Assembly (NCBI RefSeq): GCF_963259705.1
Contig: NC_081851.1
Span: forward strand, 11,568,145 to 11,632,144
From: Myotis daubentonii
Lineage: Eukaryota; Chordata; Mammalia; Chiroptera; Vespertilionidae
Length of the DNA stretch: 64,000 nucleotides
Direction of reading: 5' to 3'
The notes beneath the pieces are model-generated. The model did no database searches. It was not told the origin of the DNA and saw only the letters and a program-made list of their open reading frames with translations. The position numbers and the translations under genes were made by a program. The first letter of the stretch is position 1; every line of letters begins with the position of its first letter. Positions 26,017-39,200 of the stretch are shown here, one piece after another.

Positions 26017-29000
26017 GGTTCTGTCTTCTTGATTCTGTTCTAAGTTCTCTTTACTAATTTTGGATAATTTAAGGCAAGAGACACTACTTAAAGGATCCTG
26101 GCCTCTATATATTCTCTTTAGGTTAAGGAGGAGCCAATCACTTCAGCTCTGTTTGCCCAAAATCTGTGGTTGCCATGGTGTGGCTTGACATCACAAAGCC
26201 TCAGCTTGACCATCCAAGAGGTGCGGGGGTGGTAGAGGATGCAGAAATCTCAGACAAACTGGTTATAGAACAGAGACCTTCCTCTTCACTCCTAAAATTT
26301 TTTCCTAAACTGACCTCTCTCTCTCTCAATTCCTCTAGTTCCATTACAGTCCAGCATATGGCAGGGAGGTGGTGTTTCCTCTAAGACAATTCCCATACTC
26401 CCCCGTCATTTCAGTGGTCCATTCCACTATGTTCAGTTGCTACCAGTTCCTAGGGTTTTGAGTGTTGTATTAATGGATTTCTTATTTTAGAATAGTTCCA
26501 GATTTACAGAAAAATTGTGAAGATTATAACCATGTACACCATACCCAATTTCCCTTATTACTAATATCTTACTTATGTAAGGGGCAAATGTAAAAAGAAG
26601 TGAATCATCAAAGAAACAGAGTGAAACCTCACTTCTTTAGCATCTCAAATATACAGCAATGATGTTCTAGACCAAGTTGTTAGAGGAAAAACTGGACTTG
26701 ATGTGGTATAAAAGTTCAGATCTTGAGCTGACCATCCTTTCAATAGTTTAACAATATTCAACAGTCTACCATGTAAAAAGGAAATCAAATTCATTATTAT
26801 ACACTCCCAGCACTAACACAACACCATGTTCCTCATGACAGCGACCACCCTGTTGCTCATGACTGCTACCACCATCCATAACACCCCCAAATCCAAACTT
26901 AAATTTAACATCAGCTTCTTTTTTCCTTGCCAGTATTAGAAAGTTTTGAGAGAAAATCCCCATTCAGACTTCTCCTTGTCCTTATTCAAAGTGTTGGCTC
27001 AGTATACAATGGCTTGTCTGGTGCCCCAACTAAAGAAATCTACACTATTCCCTTCTCACATGACTGACCCCTCCTTACATCCCTCCCCATCAGTGAAGCA
27101 GCGTCAAACCTCACTTCTCTAGTATCTCAAATATCCAAAAATGCTGTTCTAGACCATGATGTTAAAGGAAAAACCATACCAGTTGTGGGATAAAGCTGCA
27201 CATCTTGAGCTGACCATCCTTTCAATAGTTTAACAATATTCAATAGCCTGCCATGTAAAAAGGAAATCAAACAATTTATTATACACTGCCGGCATTAACA
27301 CAACACTCTGTTCCTCATGGCTGCGACCACCACCATCCTTCCCCCCCCTGCCCCCAATACAAACATAAATTCACTTTTGTACTTGCAGTTTCTACATCTA
27401 TCCTTGTGTGTAGAGTCTTTTTCCTTATCTCTACTAGTCTTCAATATCATCTTACTAATTTTAGCTAATTTAAGGCAAGAGACACTACTTAAAGGATCCT
27501 GGCCTCTATATATTCTCTTTAGGTTAAGGAGGAGCCAATCACTTCAGCTCTGTTTGCCCAAAATCTGTGGTTGCCATGGTGTGGCTTGACATCACAAAGC
27601 CTCAGCTTGACCATCCAGGAGGGGCCGGGGTGGCAGAGGATGCAGAAATCTCAGACAAACTGGTTATAGAACAGAGAACTTCTTCTTCACTCCAAAAATT
27701 ACTTCCTAAACTGACCTCTCTCTCTCTCAATTCCTCTAGTTCCATTATAGTCCAGCATATGGCAGGGAAGTGGTGTTTCCACTAAGACAATTCCCATGCT
27801 CCCCCGTCATTTCAGTGGTCCATTCCACTATGTTCAGTTGCTACCATTTCCTAGGATTTTGAGTGTTGTTTTAATGGATGTTTTGTTTTAGAATAGTTCC
27901 AGATTAACAGAAAAACTGTGAAGATAATAACCATGTACACCATACCCAATTACCCTTATTACTAATATCTTACTTATGTAAGGCGCAAATGTAACATGAA
28001 GTGAATCATCAAAGAAACAGAGTGAAACCTCACTTCTCTAGCATCTCAAATATACAGCAATGATGTTCTAGACCAAGTTGTTAAAGGAAAAACTGGACCT
28101 GATGTGGCATAAAACTTCAGATCTTGAGCTGACCATCCTTTCAATAGTTTAACTATATTCAAGTCTACCATGTAAAAAGGAAATCAAAGTCATATTTATA
28201 CACTGCCAGCACTAACACAACACCTTGTTCCTCATGACTGTGACGACCCTGTTCCTCATGTCTGCGACCACCATCCATACCACCCCCCTCAATCCAAACT
28301 TAAATTTAACATCAGCTTCTTTTTCCTTGCCAGTATTAGAAAGTTTTGAGAGAAAATCCCCATTCAGACTTCTCCTTGTCCTTATTCAAACTGTTGGCTC
28401 AGTATAGAATGCCTTGTCTAGTGCCCCAACTAAAGAAATCTGCACTATTCCCTTCTCACATGCCTGTCCCCTCCTTATATCCCTCACCATCAGTGAAAAA
28501 GCGTCAAACCTCACTTCTCTAGTATCTCAAATATCCAACAATGCTGTTCTAGACCATGATGTAAAGGAAAAACTATACCAGTTGTGCGATAAAACTTCAC
28601 ATCTTGAGCTGACCATCCTTTCAATAGTTTAACAATATTCAATAGCCTGCCATGTAAAAAGGAATTCAAACAATTTATTATACACTGCCGGCATTAACAC
28701 AACACTCTGTTCCTCATGGCTGCGACCACCACCATCCATCCCCCCCCTCCCCCCCCCAATAAAAACATAAATTCACTTTTGTACTTGTAGTTTCTTCATC
28801 CATCCTTGTGTGTAGAGTCTTTTTCCTTATCTCTACTAGTCTTCAATATCATCTTACTAATTTTAGCAAATTTAAGGCAAGAGACACTACTTAAAGGATC
28901 CTGGCCTCTATATATTCTCTTTAGGTTAAGGAGGAGCCAATCACTTCAGCTCTGTTTGCCCAAAATCTGTGGTTGCCATGTTGTGGCTTGACATCACAAA

Positions 29001-31764
29001 GCCTCAGCTTGACCATCCAAGAGGTGCGGGGGTGGCAGAGGATGCAGAAATCTCAGACAAACTGGTTATAGAACAGAGACCTTCCTCTTCACTCCTAAAA
29101 TTTTTTCCTAAACTGACCTCTCTCTCTCTCAATTCCTCTAGTTCCATTACAGTCCAGCATATGGTAGGGAGGTGGTGTTTCCTCTAAGACAATTCCCATA
29201 CTCCCCCGTCATTTCAGTGGTCCATTCCACTATGTTCAGTTGCTACCAGTTCCTAGGGTTTTGAGTGTTGTATTAATGGATTTCCTATTTTAGAATAGTT
29301 CCAGATTTACAGAAAAATTGTGAAGATTATAACCATGTACACCATACCCAATTTCCCTTATTACTAATATCTTACTTATGTAAGGGGCAAATGTAAAAAG
29401 AAGTGAATCATCAAAGAAACAGAGTGAAACCTCACTTCTTTAGCATCTCAAATATACAGCAATGATGTTCTAGACCAAGTTGTTAGAGGAAAAACTGGAC
29501 TTGATGTGGTATAAAAGTTCAGATCTTGAGCTGACCATCCTTTCAATAGTTTAACAATATTCAACAGTCTACCATGTAAAAAGGAAATCAAATTCATTAT
29601 TATACACTCCCAGCACTAACACAACACCATGTTCCTCATGACAGCGATCACCCTGTTGCTCATGACTGCTACCACCATCCATAACACCCCCAAATCCAAA
29701 CTTAAATTTAACATCAGCTTCTTTTTTCCTTGCCAGTATTAGAAAGTTTTGAGAGAAAATCCCCATTCAGACTTCTCCTTGTCCTTATTCAAAGTGTTGG
29801 CTCAGTATACAATGGCTTGTCTGGTGCCCCAACTAAAGAAATCTACACTATTCCCTTCTCACATGACTGACCCCTCCTTACATCCCTCCCCATCAGTGAA
29901 GCAGCGTCAAACCTCACTTCTCTAGTATCTCAAATATCCAAAAATGCTGTTCTAGACCATGATGTTAAAGGAAAAACCATACCAGTTGTGGGATAAAGCT
30001 GCACATCTTGAGCTGACCATCCTTTCAATAGTTTAACAATATTCAATAGCCTGCCATGTAAAAAGGAAATCAAACAATTTATTATACACTGCCGGCATTA
30101 ACACAACACTCTGTTCCTCATGGCTGCGACCACCACCATCCTTCCCCCCCTGCCCCCAATACAAACATAAATTCACTTTTGTACTTGCAGTTTCTACATC
30201 TATCCTTGTGTGTAGAGTCTTTTTCCTTATCTCTACTAGTCTTCAATATCATCTTACTAATTTTAGCTAATTTAAGGCAAGAGACACTACTTAAAGGATC
30301 CTGGCCTCTATATATTCTCTTTAGGTTAAGGAGGAGCCAATCACTTCAGCTCTGTTTGCCCAAAATCTGTGGTTGCCATGGTGTGGCTTGACATCACAAA
30401 GCCTCAGCTTGACCATCCAGGTTGGGCGGGGGTGGCAGAGGATGCAGAAATCTCAGACAAACTGGTTATAGAACAGAGACCTTCCTCTTCACTCCTAAAA
30501 TTTTTTCCTAAACTGACCTCTCTCTCTCTCAATTCCTCTAGTTCCATTACAGTCCAGCATATGGCAGGGAGGTGGTGTTTCCTCTAAGACAATTCCCATA
30601 CTCCCCCGTCATTTCAGTGGTGCATTCCACTATGTTCAGTTGCTACCAGTTCCTAGGGTTTTGAGTGTTGTATTAATGGATTTCTTATTTTAGAATAGTT
30701 CCAGATTTACAGAAAAATTGTGAAGATTATAACCATGTACACCATACCCAATTTCCCTTATTACTAATATCTTACTTATGTAAGGGGCAAATGTAAAAAG
30801 AAGTGAATCATCAAAGAAACAGAGTGAAACCTCACTTCTTTAGCATCTCAAATATACAGCAATGATGTTATAGACCAAGTTGTTAGAGGAAAAACTGGAC
30901 TTGATGTGGTATAAAAGTTCAGATCTTGAGCTGACCATCCTTTCAATAGTTTAACTATATTCAATAGTCTACCATGTAAAGAGGAAATCAAATTCATTAT
31001 TATACACTCCCAGCACTAACACAACACCATGTTCCTCATGACTGCGACCACCCTGTTGCTCATGACTGCTACCACCATCCATAACACCCCCAAATCCAAA
31101 CTTAAATTTAACATCAGCTTCTTTTTTCCTTGCCAGTATTAGAAAGTTTTGAGAGAAAATCCCCATTCAGACTTCTCCTTGTCCTTATTCAAAGTGTTGG
31201 CTCAGTATACAATGGCTTGTCTGGTGCCCCAACTAAAGAAATCTACACTATTCCCTTCTCATATGCCTGCCCCCTCCTTACATCCCTCCCCATCAGTGAA
31301 GCAGCGTCAAACCTCACTTCTCTAGTATCTCAAATATCCAAAAATGCTGTTCTAGACCATGATGTTAAAGGAAAAACCATACCAGTTGTGGGATAAAGCT
31401 GCACATCTTGAGCTGACCATCCTTTCAATAGTTTAACAATATTCAATAGCCTGCCATGTAAAAAGGAAATCAAACAATTTATTATACACTGACGGCATTA
31501 ACACAACACTCTGTTCCTCATGGCTGCGACCACCACCATCCTTCCCCCCCTGCCCCCAATACAAACATAAATTCACTTTTATACTTGCAGTCTCTTCATC
31601 CATCCTTGTGTGTAGAGTCTTTTTCCTTATCTCTACTAGTCTTCAATATCATTTTACTAATTTTTTTTTTTTTTTTTTTATTGGATGAGAGAAGAAAAAT
31701 GGTGGTAGGAAAGTTCTAGACAAAAAGGCCTACATATGACCTGGAATTCCATAACCTTTGACTT

Positions 31765-31944
31765 TAAAAAAAATCCTCACCCAAAGTTATGTTTTTATTG
31801 ATTTTAGAAAGAGGAATGGGGGAGAGAGAGAGAAACATTGATTGGTTGGCTTCCATACAGGCCCCAAACAGGGATCAAACTTGCAACCTTTTGGTGTATG
31901 GGACAAAGCTTGAACAAACCAAACCCATCCGGCCAGGACTATAT
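31765..31944 (-). mobile_element. VES SINE, copy 2 of the element at 23113
   Basis: Same element, same 14-bp target duplications, offset 8652 bp. Confidence 0.85.
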
Positions 31945-32066
31945 ATAACCTTTGACTTCTTATGTGATTAGAATCTCATACTCTGGCACACACCTGTGTA
32001 CAGACAGTCTTTCCTGTTTGGTTTCCCTTTACACTTCCCATCCTCAGCTCACTTTTGCTTTTTAAG

Positions 32067-32478
32067 TGCCGGGGTCTAGCCCCAGCGGGTCCAGGGGTCC
32101 CCAAAGGTGTAGACGGAGTCGGCGAAGAAGGAATGACACGGAGACAGTGTTCAGTTGATCAGCAGCTTAGCCAGGATCTCTAGCCCGGATCTCCAGAGAG
32201 GTTCTGCTTCGGATTTCCAGCGAGGTTCTGTCGCCATGTTCCCTCGCTAGGTTCTCCAGCCAGGTTCTGTCCAGGCTCTCCAGTCAGGTTCAGTGTCCAG
32301 GTTCCAGTCAGGTTCTCCTGCCAATCTCTGTAGTCAGGTTCAGTCCAGGATCCCTTGCCATGTTCTCCTGCTAGGCTCTGTCTCTAGGCTCTGAGGCCAG
32401 TCCCTCTCCAGGATCCTCAGGCATGCTCTCTCCAGCGAAGTTCTTCTGTCTCCAGGCTCCGTGTAGGTTCTGTCTTCT
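32067..32478 (-). mobile_element. LTR R/U5-like segment, copy 2
   Basis: Duplicate of 23415-23826 with the same TGCCGGGGTCTAG boundary on the plus strand and the same degenerate ~20-bp repeats. Confidence 0.5.
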
Positions 32479-32703
32479 TTTTTTTTTTTTTAATTATATT
32501 TTATTGATTTTTTTACAGAGAGGAAGAGAGAGGGATAGAGAGCCAGAAACATCTATGAGAGAGAAACATCGATCAGCCGCCTCCTGCACACCCCCCACTG
32601 GGGATGTGCCCGCAACCAAGGTACTGCCCTTGACTGGAATCGAACCTGAGACCCCTCAGTCCGCAGGCCGACACTCCATCCACTGAGCCAAACCGGCCAG
32701 GGC
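32479..32703 (-). mobile_element. VES SINE at the 3' end of HAL1 copy 2
   Basis: Duplicate of 23827-24052, with one T fewer in the poly(A)-derived tract. Confidence 0.87.
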
Positions 32704-32757
32704 TATAATTGCGTTTCCATCATTACTCCTTTCAACCTTACCAAATCTTGTTAATTC

Positions 32758-34667
32758 TTTTTTTTTTAATTAAATCTTTATTGTTCAGATTATTACATTT
32801 GTTCCTCTTTTTTTTCCCCCCCATAACTCCCCTCCTCCCAGTTCCCGCCCCACCCTCCGCCCTCACTCCCCACCCACTGTCCTCATCCATAGGTGCACGA
32901 TTTTTGTCCAGTCTCTTCCCGCATCTCCCACACCCCTTTCCCCCCCAAGAATAGTCAGTCCATTCCCTTTCTATGTCCCTGATTCTATTATAATCAACAG
33001 TTCATTCTGTTCATCAGATTATTTATTCACTTGATTCTTAGATTCACTTGTTGATAGATGCATATTTGTTGTTCATAATTTGTATCTTTACCTTTTTCTT
33101 CCTCTTCCTCTTCTTAAAGGATACCTTTCAGCATTTCATATAATCCTGGTTTGGTGGTGATGAACTCCTTTAGCTTTTCCTTATCTGTGAAGCTCTTTAT
33201 CTGACCTTCAATTCTGAATGATAGCTTTGCTGGATAAAGTAATCTTGGTTGTAGGTTCTTGGTATTCATCACTTTGAATATCTCTTGCCACTCCCTTCTG
33301 GCCTGCAAAGTTTCTGTTGAGAAATCAGCTGACAGTCGTATGGGTATTCCCTTGTAGGTAACTGAGTTTCTTTCTCTTGCTGTTTTTAAGATTCTCTCTT
33401 TATCTTTTGCTCTTGGCATTTTAATTATGATGTGTCTTGGTGTGGTCCTCTTTGGATTCCTTTTGTTTGGGGTTCTCCGCGCTTCTTGGACCTGTAAGTC
33501 CATTTCTTTCACCAGGTGGGGGAAGTTTTCTGTCATTATTTCTTCAAATAGGTTTTCAATATCTTGCTCTCTCTCATCTTCTGGCACCCCTATAATTCTG
33601 ATGTTGGTACGCTTGAAGCTGTCCCAGAGGCTCCTTACACTATCCTCGCATTTTTGGATTCTTTTTTCATTTTGCTTTTCCGGTTGGATGTTTTTTGCTT
33701 CCTCGCATTTCAAATCATTGACTTGATTCATGCGCTCCTCTGGTCTGCTGTCGGGCGTCTGTATAATATTCGTTATTTCAGTCCGTGTATGCTTAATTTC
33801 TAGTTGGTTCCCCAATATAAGATCGAGGGTCTTATTAGTTTTCGTGTAGATCTCATTAAGTTTATCGGCAGCTTCTAAACAGTTCTTGAGAGACCTTAAA
33901 AGTGTGGTTCTGAACTCTATATCTTCCTTTGACAATTTTGTCCTGTTTCTTTGTCTCCGCATTTTGTTATGCTTCCTTGGTGCACCCCCTAGTGGTCTTT
34001 GTTCGCAGTCTTATAGTTAAATCTTGATTGTTGTAGCTAATTCCAGGGAGGGTTTGACCTCCAGGCCAAGTGGCTATGAGAATCAGCTGTGTCAGCAGTG
34101 AGAGAACTTCTGTCCTCTAGGGAGGTGCTAATCTAGCCTTTGCCTGAGGCTCTCCGGCAAATGGTTCTGCGCTGGGCTTTGGCGGGGCGGGTCGCACAGG
34201 ATCAACAGGGTGGGCCGGAGAGAGCAGTTATGGCGGCTCTCAGTCCTGTCCCCAGGGGCTCTGCCTCTCTGAGTCCCAGCACCCGCTGCAAAGCTGGGAG
34301 AGAAAGCTGCACTCGCTCTGACCGAAGCCAGACAGTCCCACTTCTCCGGTTTGAGTCTGGGTCCCTAAAGACTCGCCTGTATCTGGAGCTCAGAGTCTGC
34401 GACTCCCTCCCGATTGAAAACGCCAACCGCGCCCTCCGCCGCCAGCCTGCTCCACGCACTCCGCACCTCAGAATTTGACTTCAGCACTGAGCCTCCTCTG
34501 AGTGTCCCTGTGCGTTTCTCTTTCCTCCTAGTTGTAGGACTTCCACTCAGCCAGCCTTCCTGTGGTTCTGGGTGATGTCCCTTCTGTTTTTTGGTTTCAC
34601 TTTTGAAGTAGTTGTTCAAAGCAGCAAACTCCAGCATTAACCTATGCCGCCATCTTGGTTCTCTCTC
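32758..34667 (-). mobile_element. Full-length half-L1 (HAL1-like) element, copy 2
   Basis: Same structure as copy 1: YY1-type start, 5'UTR, ORF1, 3'UTR, no ORF2. Target duplication GGTTCTGTCTTCT at 32466-32478 and 34668-34680. One substitution was noticed in the 5'UTR (34,401 G versus 25,750 A). Confidence 0.85.
33114..33962 (-). CDS. ORF1: LINE-1 ORF1 protein, intact (282 aa), copy 2
   Basis: The translation is identical to the copy at 24463-25311: coiled-coil-like N-terminus, RRM beginning TNIRIIGVPEDE, and the C-terminal domain ending EMLKGIL. It arose by duplication of the surrounding block, not by a new insertion. Confidence 0.92.
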   Translation of the reverse strand: MRRQRNRTKLSKEDIEFRTTLLRSLKNCLEAADKLNEIYTKTNKTLDLILGNQLEIKHTRTEITNIIQTPDSRPEERMNQVNDLKCEEAKNIQPEKQNEKRIQKCEDSVRSLWDSFKRTNIRIIGVPEDEREQDIENLFEEIMTENFPHLVKEMDLQVQEARRTPNKRNPKRTTPRHIIIKMPRAKDKERILKTARERNSVTYKGIPIRLSADFSTETLQARREWQEIFKVMNTKNLQPRLLYPAKLSFRIEGQIKSFTDKEKLKEFITTKPGLYEMLKGIL

Positions 34668-36226
34668 GGTTCTGTCTTCTTGATTCTGTTCTAAGTTCTC
34701 TTTACTAATTTTGGATAATTTAAGGCAAGAGACACTACTTAAAGGATCCTGGCCTCTATATATTCTCTTTAGGTTAAGGAGGAGCCAATCACTTCAGCTC
34801 TGTTTGCCCAAAATCTGTGGTTGCCATGGTGTGGCTTGACATCACAAAGCCTCAGCTTGACCATCCAAGAGGTGCGGGGGTGGTAGAGGATGCAGAAATC
34901 TCAGACAAACTGGTTATAGAACAGAGACCTTCCTCTTCACTCCTAAAATTTTTTCCTAAACTGACCTCTCTCTCTCTCAATTCCTCTAGTTCCATTACAG
35001 TCCAGCATATGGCAGGGAGGTGGTGTTTCCTCTAAGACAATTCCCATACTCCCCCGTCATTTCAGTGGTCCATTCCACTATGTTCAGTTGCTACCAGTTC
35101 CTAGGGTTTTGAGTGTTGTATTAATGGATTTCTTATTTTAGAATAGTTCCAGATTTACAGAAAAATTGTGAAGATTATAACCATGTACACCATACCCAAT
35201 TTCCCTTATTACTAATATCTTACTTATGTAAGGGGCAAATGTAAAAAGAAGTGAATCATCAAAGAAACAGAGTGAAACCTCACTTCTTTAGCATCTCAAA
35301 TATACAGCAATGATGTTCTAGACCAAGTTGTTAGAGGAAAAACTGGACTTGATGTGGTATAAAAGTTCAGATCTTGAGCTGACCATCCTTTCAATAGTTT
35401 AACAATATTCAACAGTCTACCATGTAAAAAGGAAATCAAATTCATTATTATACACTCCCAGCACTAACACAACACCATGTTCCTCATGACAGCGACCACC
35501 CTGTTGCTCATGACTGCTACCACCATCCATAACACCCCCAAATCCAAACTTAAATTTAACATCAGCTTCTTTTTTCCTTGCCAGTATTAGAAAGTTTTGA
35601 GAGAAAATCCCCATTCAGACTTCTCCTTGTCCTTATTCAAAGTGTTGGCTCAGTATACAATGGCTTGTCTGGTGCCCCAACTAAAGAAATCTACACTATT
35701 CCCTTCTCACATGACTGACCCCTCCTTACATCCCTCCCCATCAGTGAAGCAGCGTCAAACCTCACTTCTCTAGTATCTCAAATATCCAAAAATGCTGTTC
35801 TAGACCATGATGTTAAAGGAAAAACCATACCAGTTGTGGGATAAAGCTGCACATCTTGAGCTGACCATCCTTTCAATAGTTTAACAATATTCAATAGCCT
35901 GCCATGTAAAAAGGAAATCAAACAATTTATTATACACTGCCGGCATTAACACAACACTCTGTTCCTCATGGCTGCGACCACCACCATCCTTCCCCCCCCT
36001 GCCCCCAATACAAACATAAATTCACTTTTGTACTTGCAGTTTCTACATCTATCCTTGTGTGTAGAGTCTTTTTCCTTATCTCTACTAGTCTTCAATATCA
36101 TCTTACTAATTTTAGCTAATTTAAGGCAAGAGACACTACTTAAAGGATCCTGGCCTCTATATATTCTCTTTAGGTTAAGGAGGAGCCAATCACTTCAGCT
36201 CTGTTTGCCCAAAATCTGTGGTTGCC

Positions 36227-39200
36227 ATGGTGTGGCTTGACATCACAAAGCCTCAGCTTGACCATCCAGGAGGGGCCGGGGTGGCAGAGGATGCAGAAAT
36301 CTCAGACAAACTGGTTATAGAACAGAGAACTTCTTCTTCACTCCAAAAATTACTTCCTAAACTGACCTCTCTCTCTCTCAATTCCTCTAGTTCCATTATA
36401 GTCCAGCATATGGCAGGGAAGTGGTGTTTCCACTAAGACAATTCCCATGCTCCCCCGTCATTTCAGTGGTCCATTCCACTATGTTCAGTTGCTACCATTT
36501 CCTAGGATTTTGAGTGTTGTTTTAATGGATGTTTTGTTTTAGAATAGTTCCAGATTAACAGAAAAACTGTGAAGATAATAACCATGTACACCATACCCAA
36601 TTACCCTTATTACTAATATCTTACTTATGTAAGGCGCAAATGTAACATGAAGTGAATCATCAAAGAAACAGAGTGAAACCTCACTTCTCTAGCATCTCAA
36701 ATATACAGCAATGATGTTCTAGACCAAGTTGTTAAAGGAAAAACTGGACCTGATGTGGCATAAAACTTCAGATCTTGAGCTGACCATCCTTTCAATAGTT
36801 TAACTATATTCAAGTCTACCATGTAAAAAGGAAATCAAAGTCATATTTATACACTGCCAGCACTAACACAACACCTTGTTCCTCATGACTGTGACGACCC
36901 TGTTCCTCATGTCTGCGACCACCATCCATACCACCCCCCTCAATCCAAACTTAAATTTAACATCAGCTTCTTTTTCCTTGCCAGTATTAGAAAGTTTTGA
37001 GAAAAAAAATCCCCATTCAGACTTCTCCTTGTCCTTATTCAAACTGTTGGCTCAGTATAGAATGCCTTGTCTAGTGCCCCAACTAAAGAAATCTGCACTA
37101 TTCCCTTCTCACATGCCTGTCCCCTCCTTATATCCCTCACCATGAGTGAAAAAGCGTCAAACCTCACTTCTCTAGTATCTCAAATATCCAACAATGCTGT
37201 TCTAGACCATGATGTAAAGGAAAAACTATACCAGTTGTGCGATAAAACTTCACATCTTGAGCTGACCATCCTTTCAATAGTTTAACAATATTCAATAGCC
37301 TGCCATGTAAAAAGGAATTCAAACAATTTATTATACACTGCCGGCATTAACACAACACTCTGTTCCTCATGGCTGCGACCACCACCATCCATCCTCCCCC
37401 TCCCCCCCCCCCCCAATAAAAACATAAATTCACTTTTGTACTTGCAGTTTCTTCATCCATCCTTGTGTGTAGAGTCTTTTTCCTTATCTCTACTAGTCTT
37501 CAATATCATCTTACTAATTTTAGCAAATTTAAGGCAAGAGACACTACTTAAAGGATCCTGGCCTCTATATATTCTCTTTAGGTTAAGGAGGAGCCAATCA
37601 CTTCAGCTCTGTTTGCCCAAAATCTGTGGTTGCCATGGTGTGGCTTGACATCACAAAGCCTCAGCTTGACCATCCAAGAGGTGCGGGGGTGGCAGAGGAT
37701 GCAGAAATCTCAGACAAACTGGTTATAGAACAGAGACCTTCCTCTTCACTCCTAAAATTTTTTCCTAAACTGACCTCTCTCTCTCTCAATTCCTCTAGTT
37801 CCATTACAGTCCAGCATATGGCAGGGAGGTGGTGTTTCCTCTAAGACAATTCCCATACTCCCCCGTCATTTCAGTGGTCCATTCCACTATGTTCAGTTGC
37901 TACCAGTTCCTAGGGTTTTGAGTGTTGTATTAATGGATTTCTTATTTTAGAATAGTTCCAGATTTACAGAAAAATTGTGAAGATTATAACCATGTACACC
38001 ATACCCAATTTCCCTTATTACTAATATCTTACTTATGTAAGGGGCAAATGTAAAAAGAAGTGAATCATCAAAGAAACAGAGTGAAACCTCACTTCTTTAG
38101 CATCTCAAATATACAGCAATGATGTTCTAGACCAAGTTGTTAGAGGAAAAACTGGACTTGATGTGGTATAAAAGTTCAGATCTTGAGCTGACCATCCTTT
38201 CAATAGTTTAACAATATTCAACAGTCTACCATGTAAAAAGGAAATCAAATTCATTATTATACACTCCCAGCACTAACACAACACCATGTTCCTCATGACA
38301 GCGACCACCCTGTTGCTCATGACTGCTACCACCATCCATAACACCCCCAAATCCAAACTTAAATTTAACATCAGCTTCTTTTTTCCTTGCCAGTATTAGA
38401 AAGTTTTGAGAGAAAATCCCCATTCAGACTTCTCCTTGTCCTTATTCAAAGTGTTGGCTCAGTATACAATGGCTTGTCTGGTGCCCCAACTAAAGAAATC
38501 TACACTATTCCCTTCTCACATGACTGACCCCTCCTTACATCCCTCCCCATCAGTGAAGCAGCGTCAAACCTCACTTCTCTAGTATCTCAAATATCCAAAA
38601 ATGCTGTTCTAGACCATGATGTTAAAGGAAAAACCATACCAGTTGTGGGATAAAGCTGCACATCTTGAGCTGACCATCCTTTCAATAGTTTAACAATATT
38701 CAATAGCCTGCCATGTAAAAAGGAAATCAAACAATTTATTATACACTGCCGGCATTAACACAACACTCTGTTCCTCATGGCTGCGACCACCACCATCCTT
38801 CCCCCCCCTGCCCCCAATACAAACATAAATTCACTTTTGTACTTGCAGTTTCTACATCTATCCTTGTGTGTAGAGTCTTTTTCCTTATCTCTACTAGTCT
38901 TCAATATCATCTTACTAATTTTAGCTAATTTAAGGCAAGAGACACTACTTAAAGGATCCTGGCCTCTATATATTCTCTTTAGGTTAAGGAGGAGCCAATC
39001 ACTTCAGCTCTGTTTGCCCAAAATCTGTGGTTGCCATGGTGTGGCTTGACATCACAAAGCCTCAGCTTGACCATCCAGGAGGGGCCGGGGTGGCAGAGGA
39101 TGCAGAAATCTCAGACAAACTGGTTATAGAACAGAGAACTTCTTCTTCACTCCAAAAATTACTTCCTAAACTGACCTCTCTCTCTCTCAATTCCTCTAGT

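Larger units (their letters stand above)
23013..26049 (-). mobile_element. Composite 3.0-kb minus-strand retrotransposed insertion, copy 1
   Basis: The satellite unit is interrupted by a block flanked by the 12-bp target duplication TTTACTAATTTT (23001-23012 and 26050-26061). Uninterrupted units have CTTACTAATTTTAGC once at this place. A T-run next to the left duplication is the poly(A) tail of a minus-strand element. After removing two later insertions (VES at 23113-23292, HAL1+VES at 23827-26016), what remains in minus-strand order is an LTR R/U5-like segment and then about 220 bp of other sequence and the tail. This looks like an L1-mobilised copy of a transcript that began in an LTR. Confidence 0.8.
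21620..30270. repeat. 8.65-kb tandem duplicated block, copy 1
   Basis: The block contains four macrosatellite units and one 3.0-kb nested insertion. It recurs at an offset of 8651-8652 bp through the insertion. The left breakpoint lies between 21,614 (T here, G at 30,266) and the shared diagnostic CAGGTTGGGCGGGG near 21,768 and 30,420. Differences between copies are few: 25,750 A versus 34,401 G, one T in a homopolymer, and a 2-bp indel near 28,350. Toward the right end single-base differences become more frequent. Confidence 0.9.
31665..34700 (-). mobile_element. Composite retrotransposed insertion, copy 2
   Basis: This is the second copy of the 3.0-kb insertion, with the same TTTACTAATTTT duplications (31653-31664 and 34701-34712). 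Same insertion point, same nested elements and near-identity show it was copied with its flanks as part of the 8.65-kb block and did not insert twice. Confidence 0.85.
30271..38925. repeat. 8.65-kb tandem duplicated block, copy 2
   Basis: This is the second copy of the block, including an almost identical nested insertion at 31,665-34,700 with the same target duplications. Its right end is placed by the next unit (anchor 39036), which is a different subtype from the one that opens each block. Confidence 0.88.
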
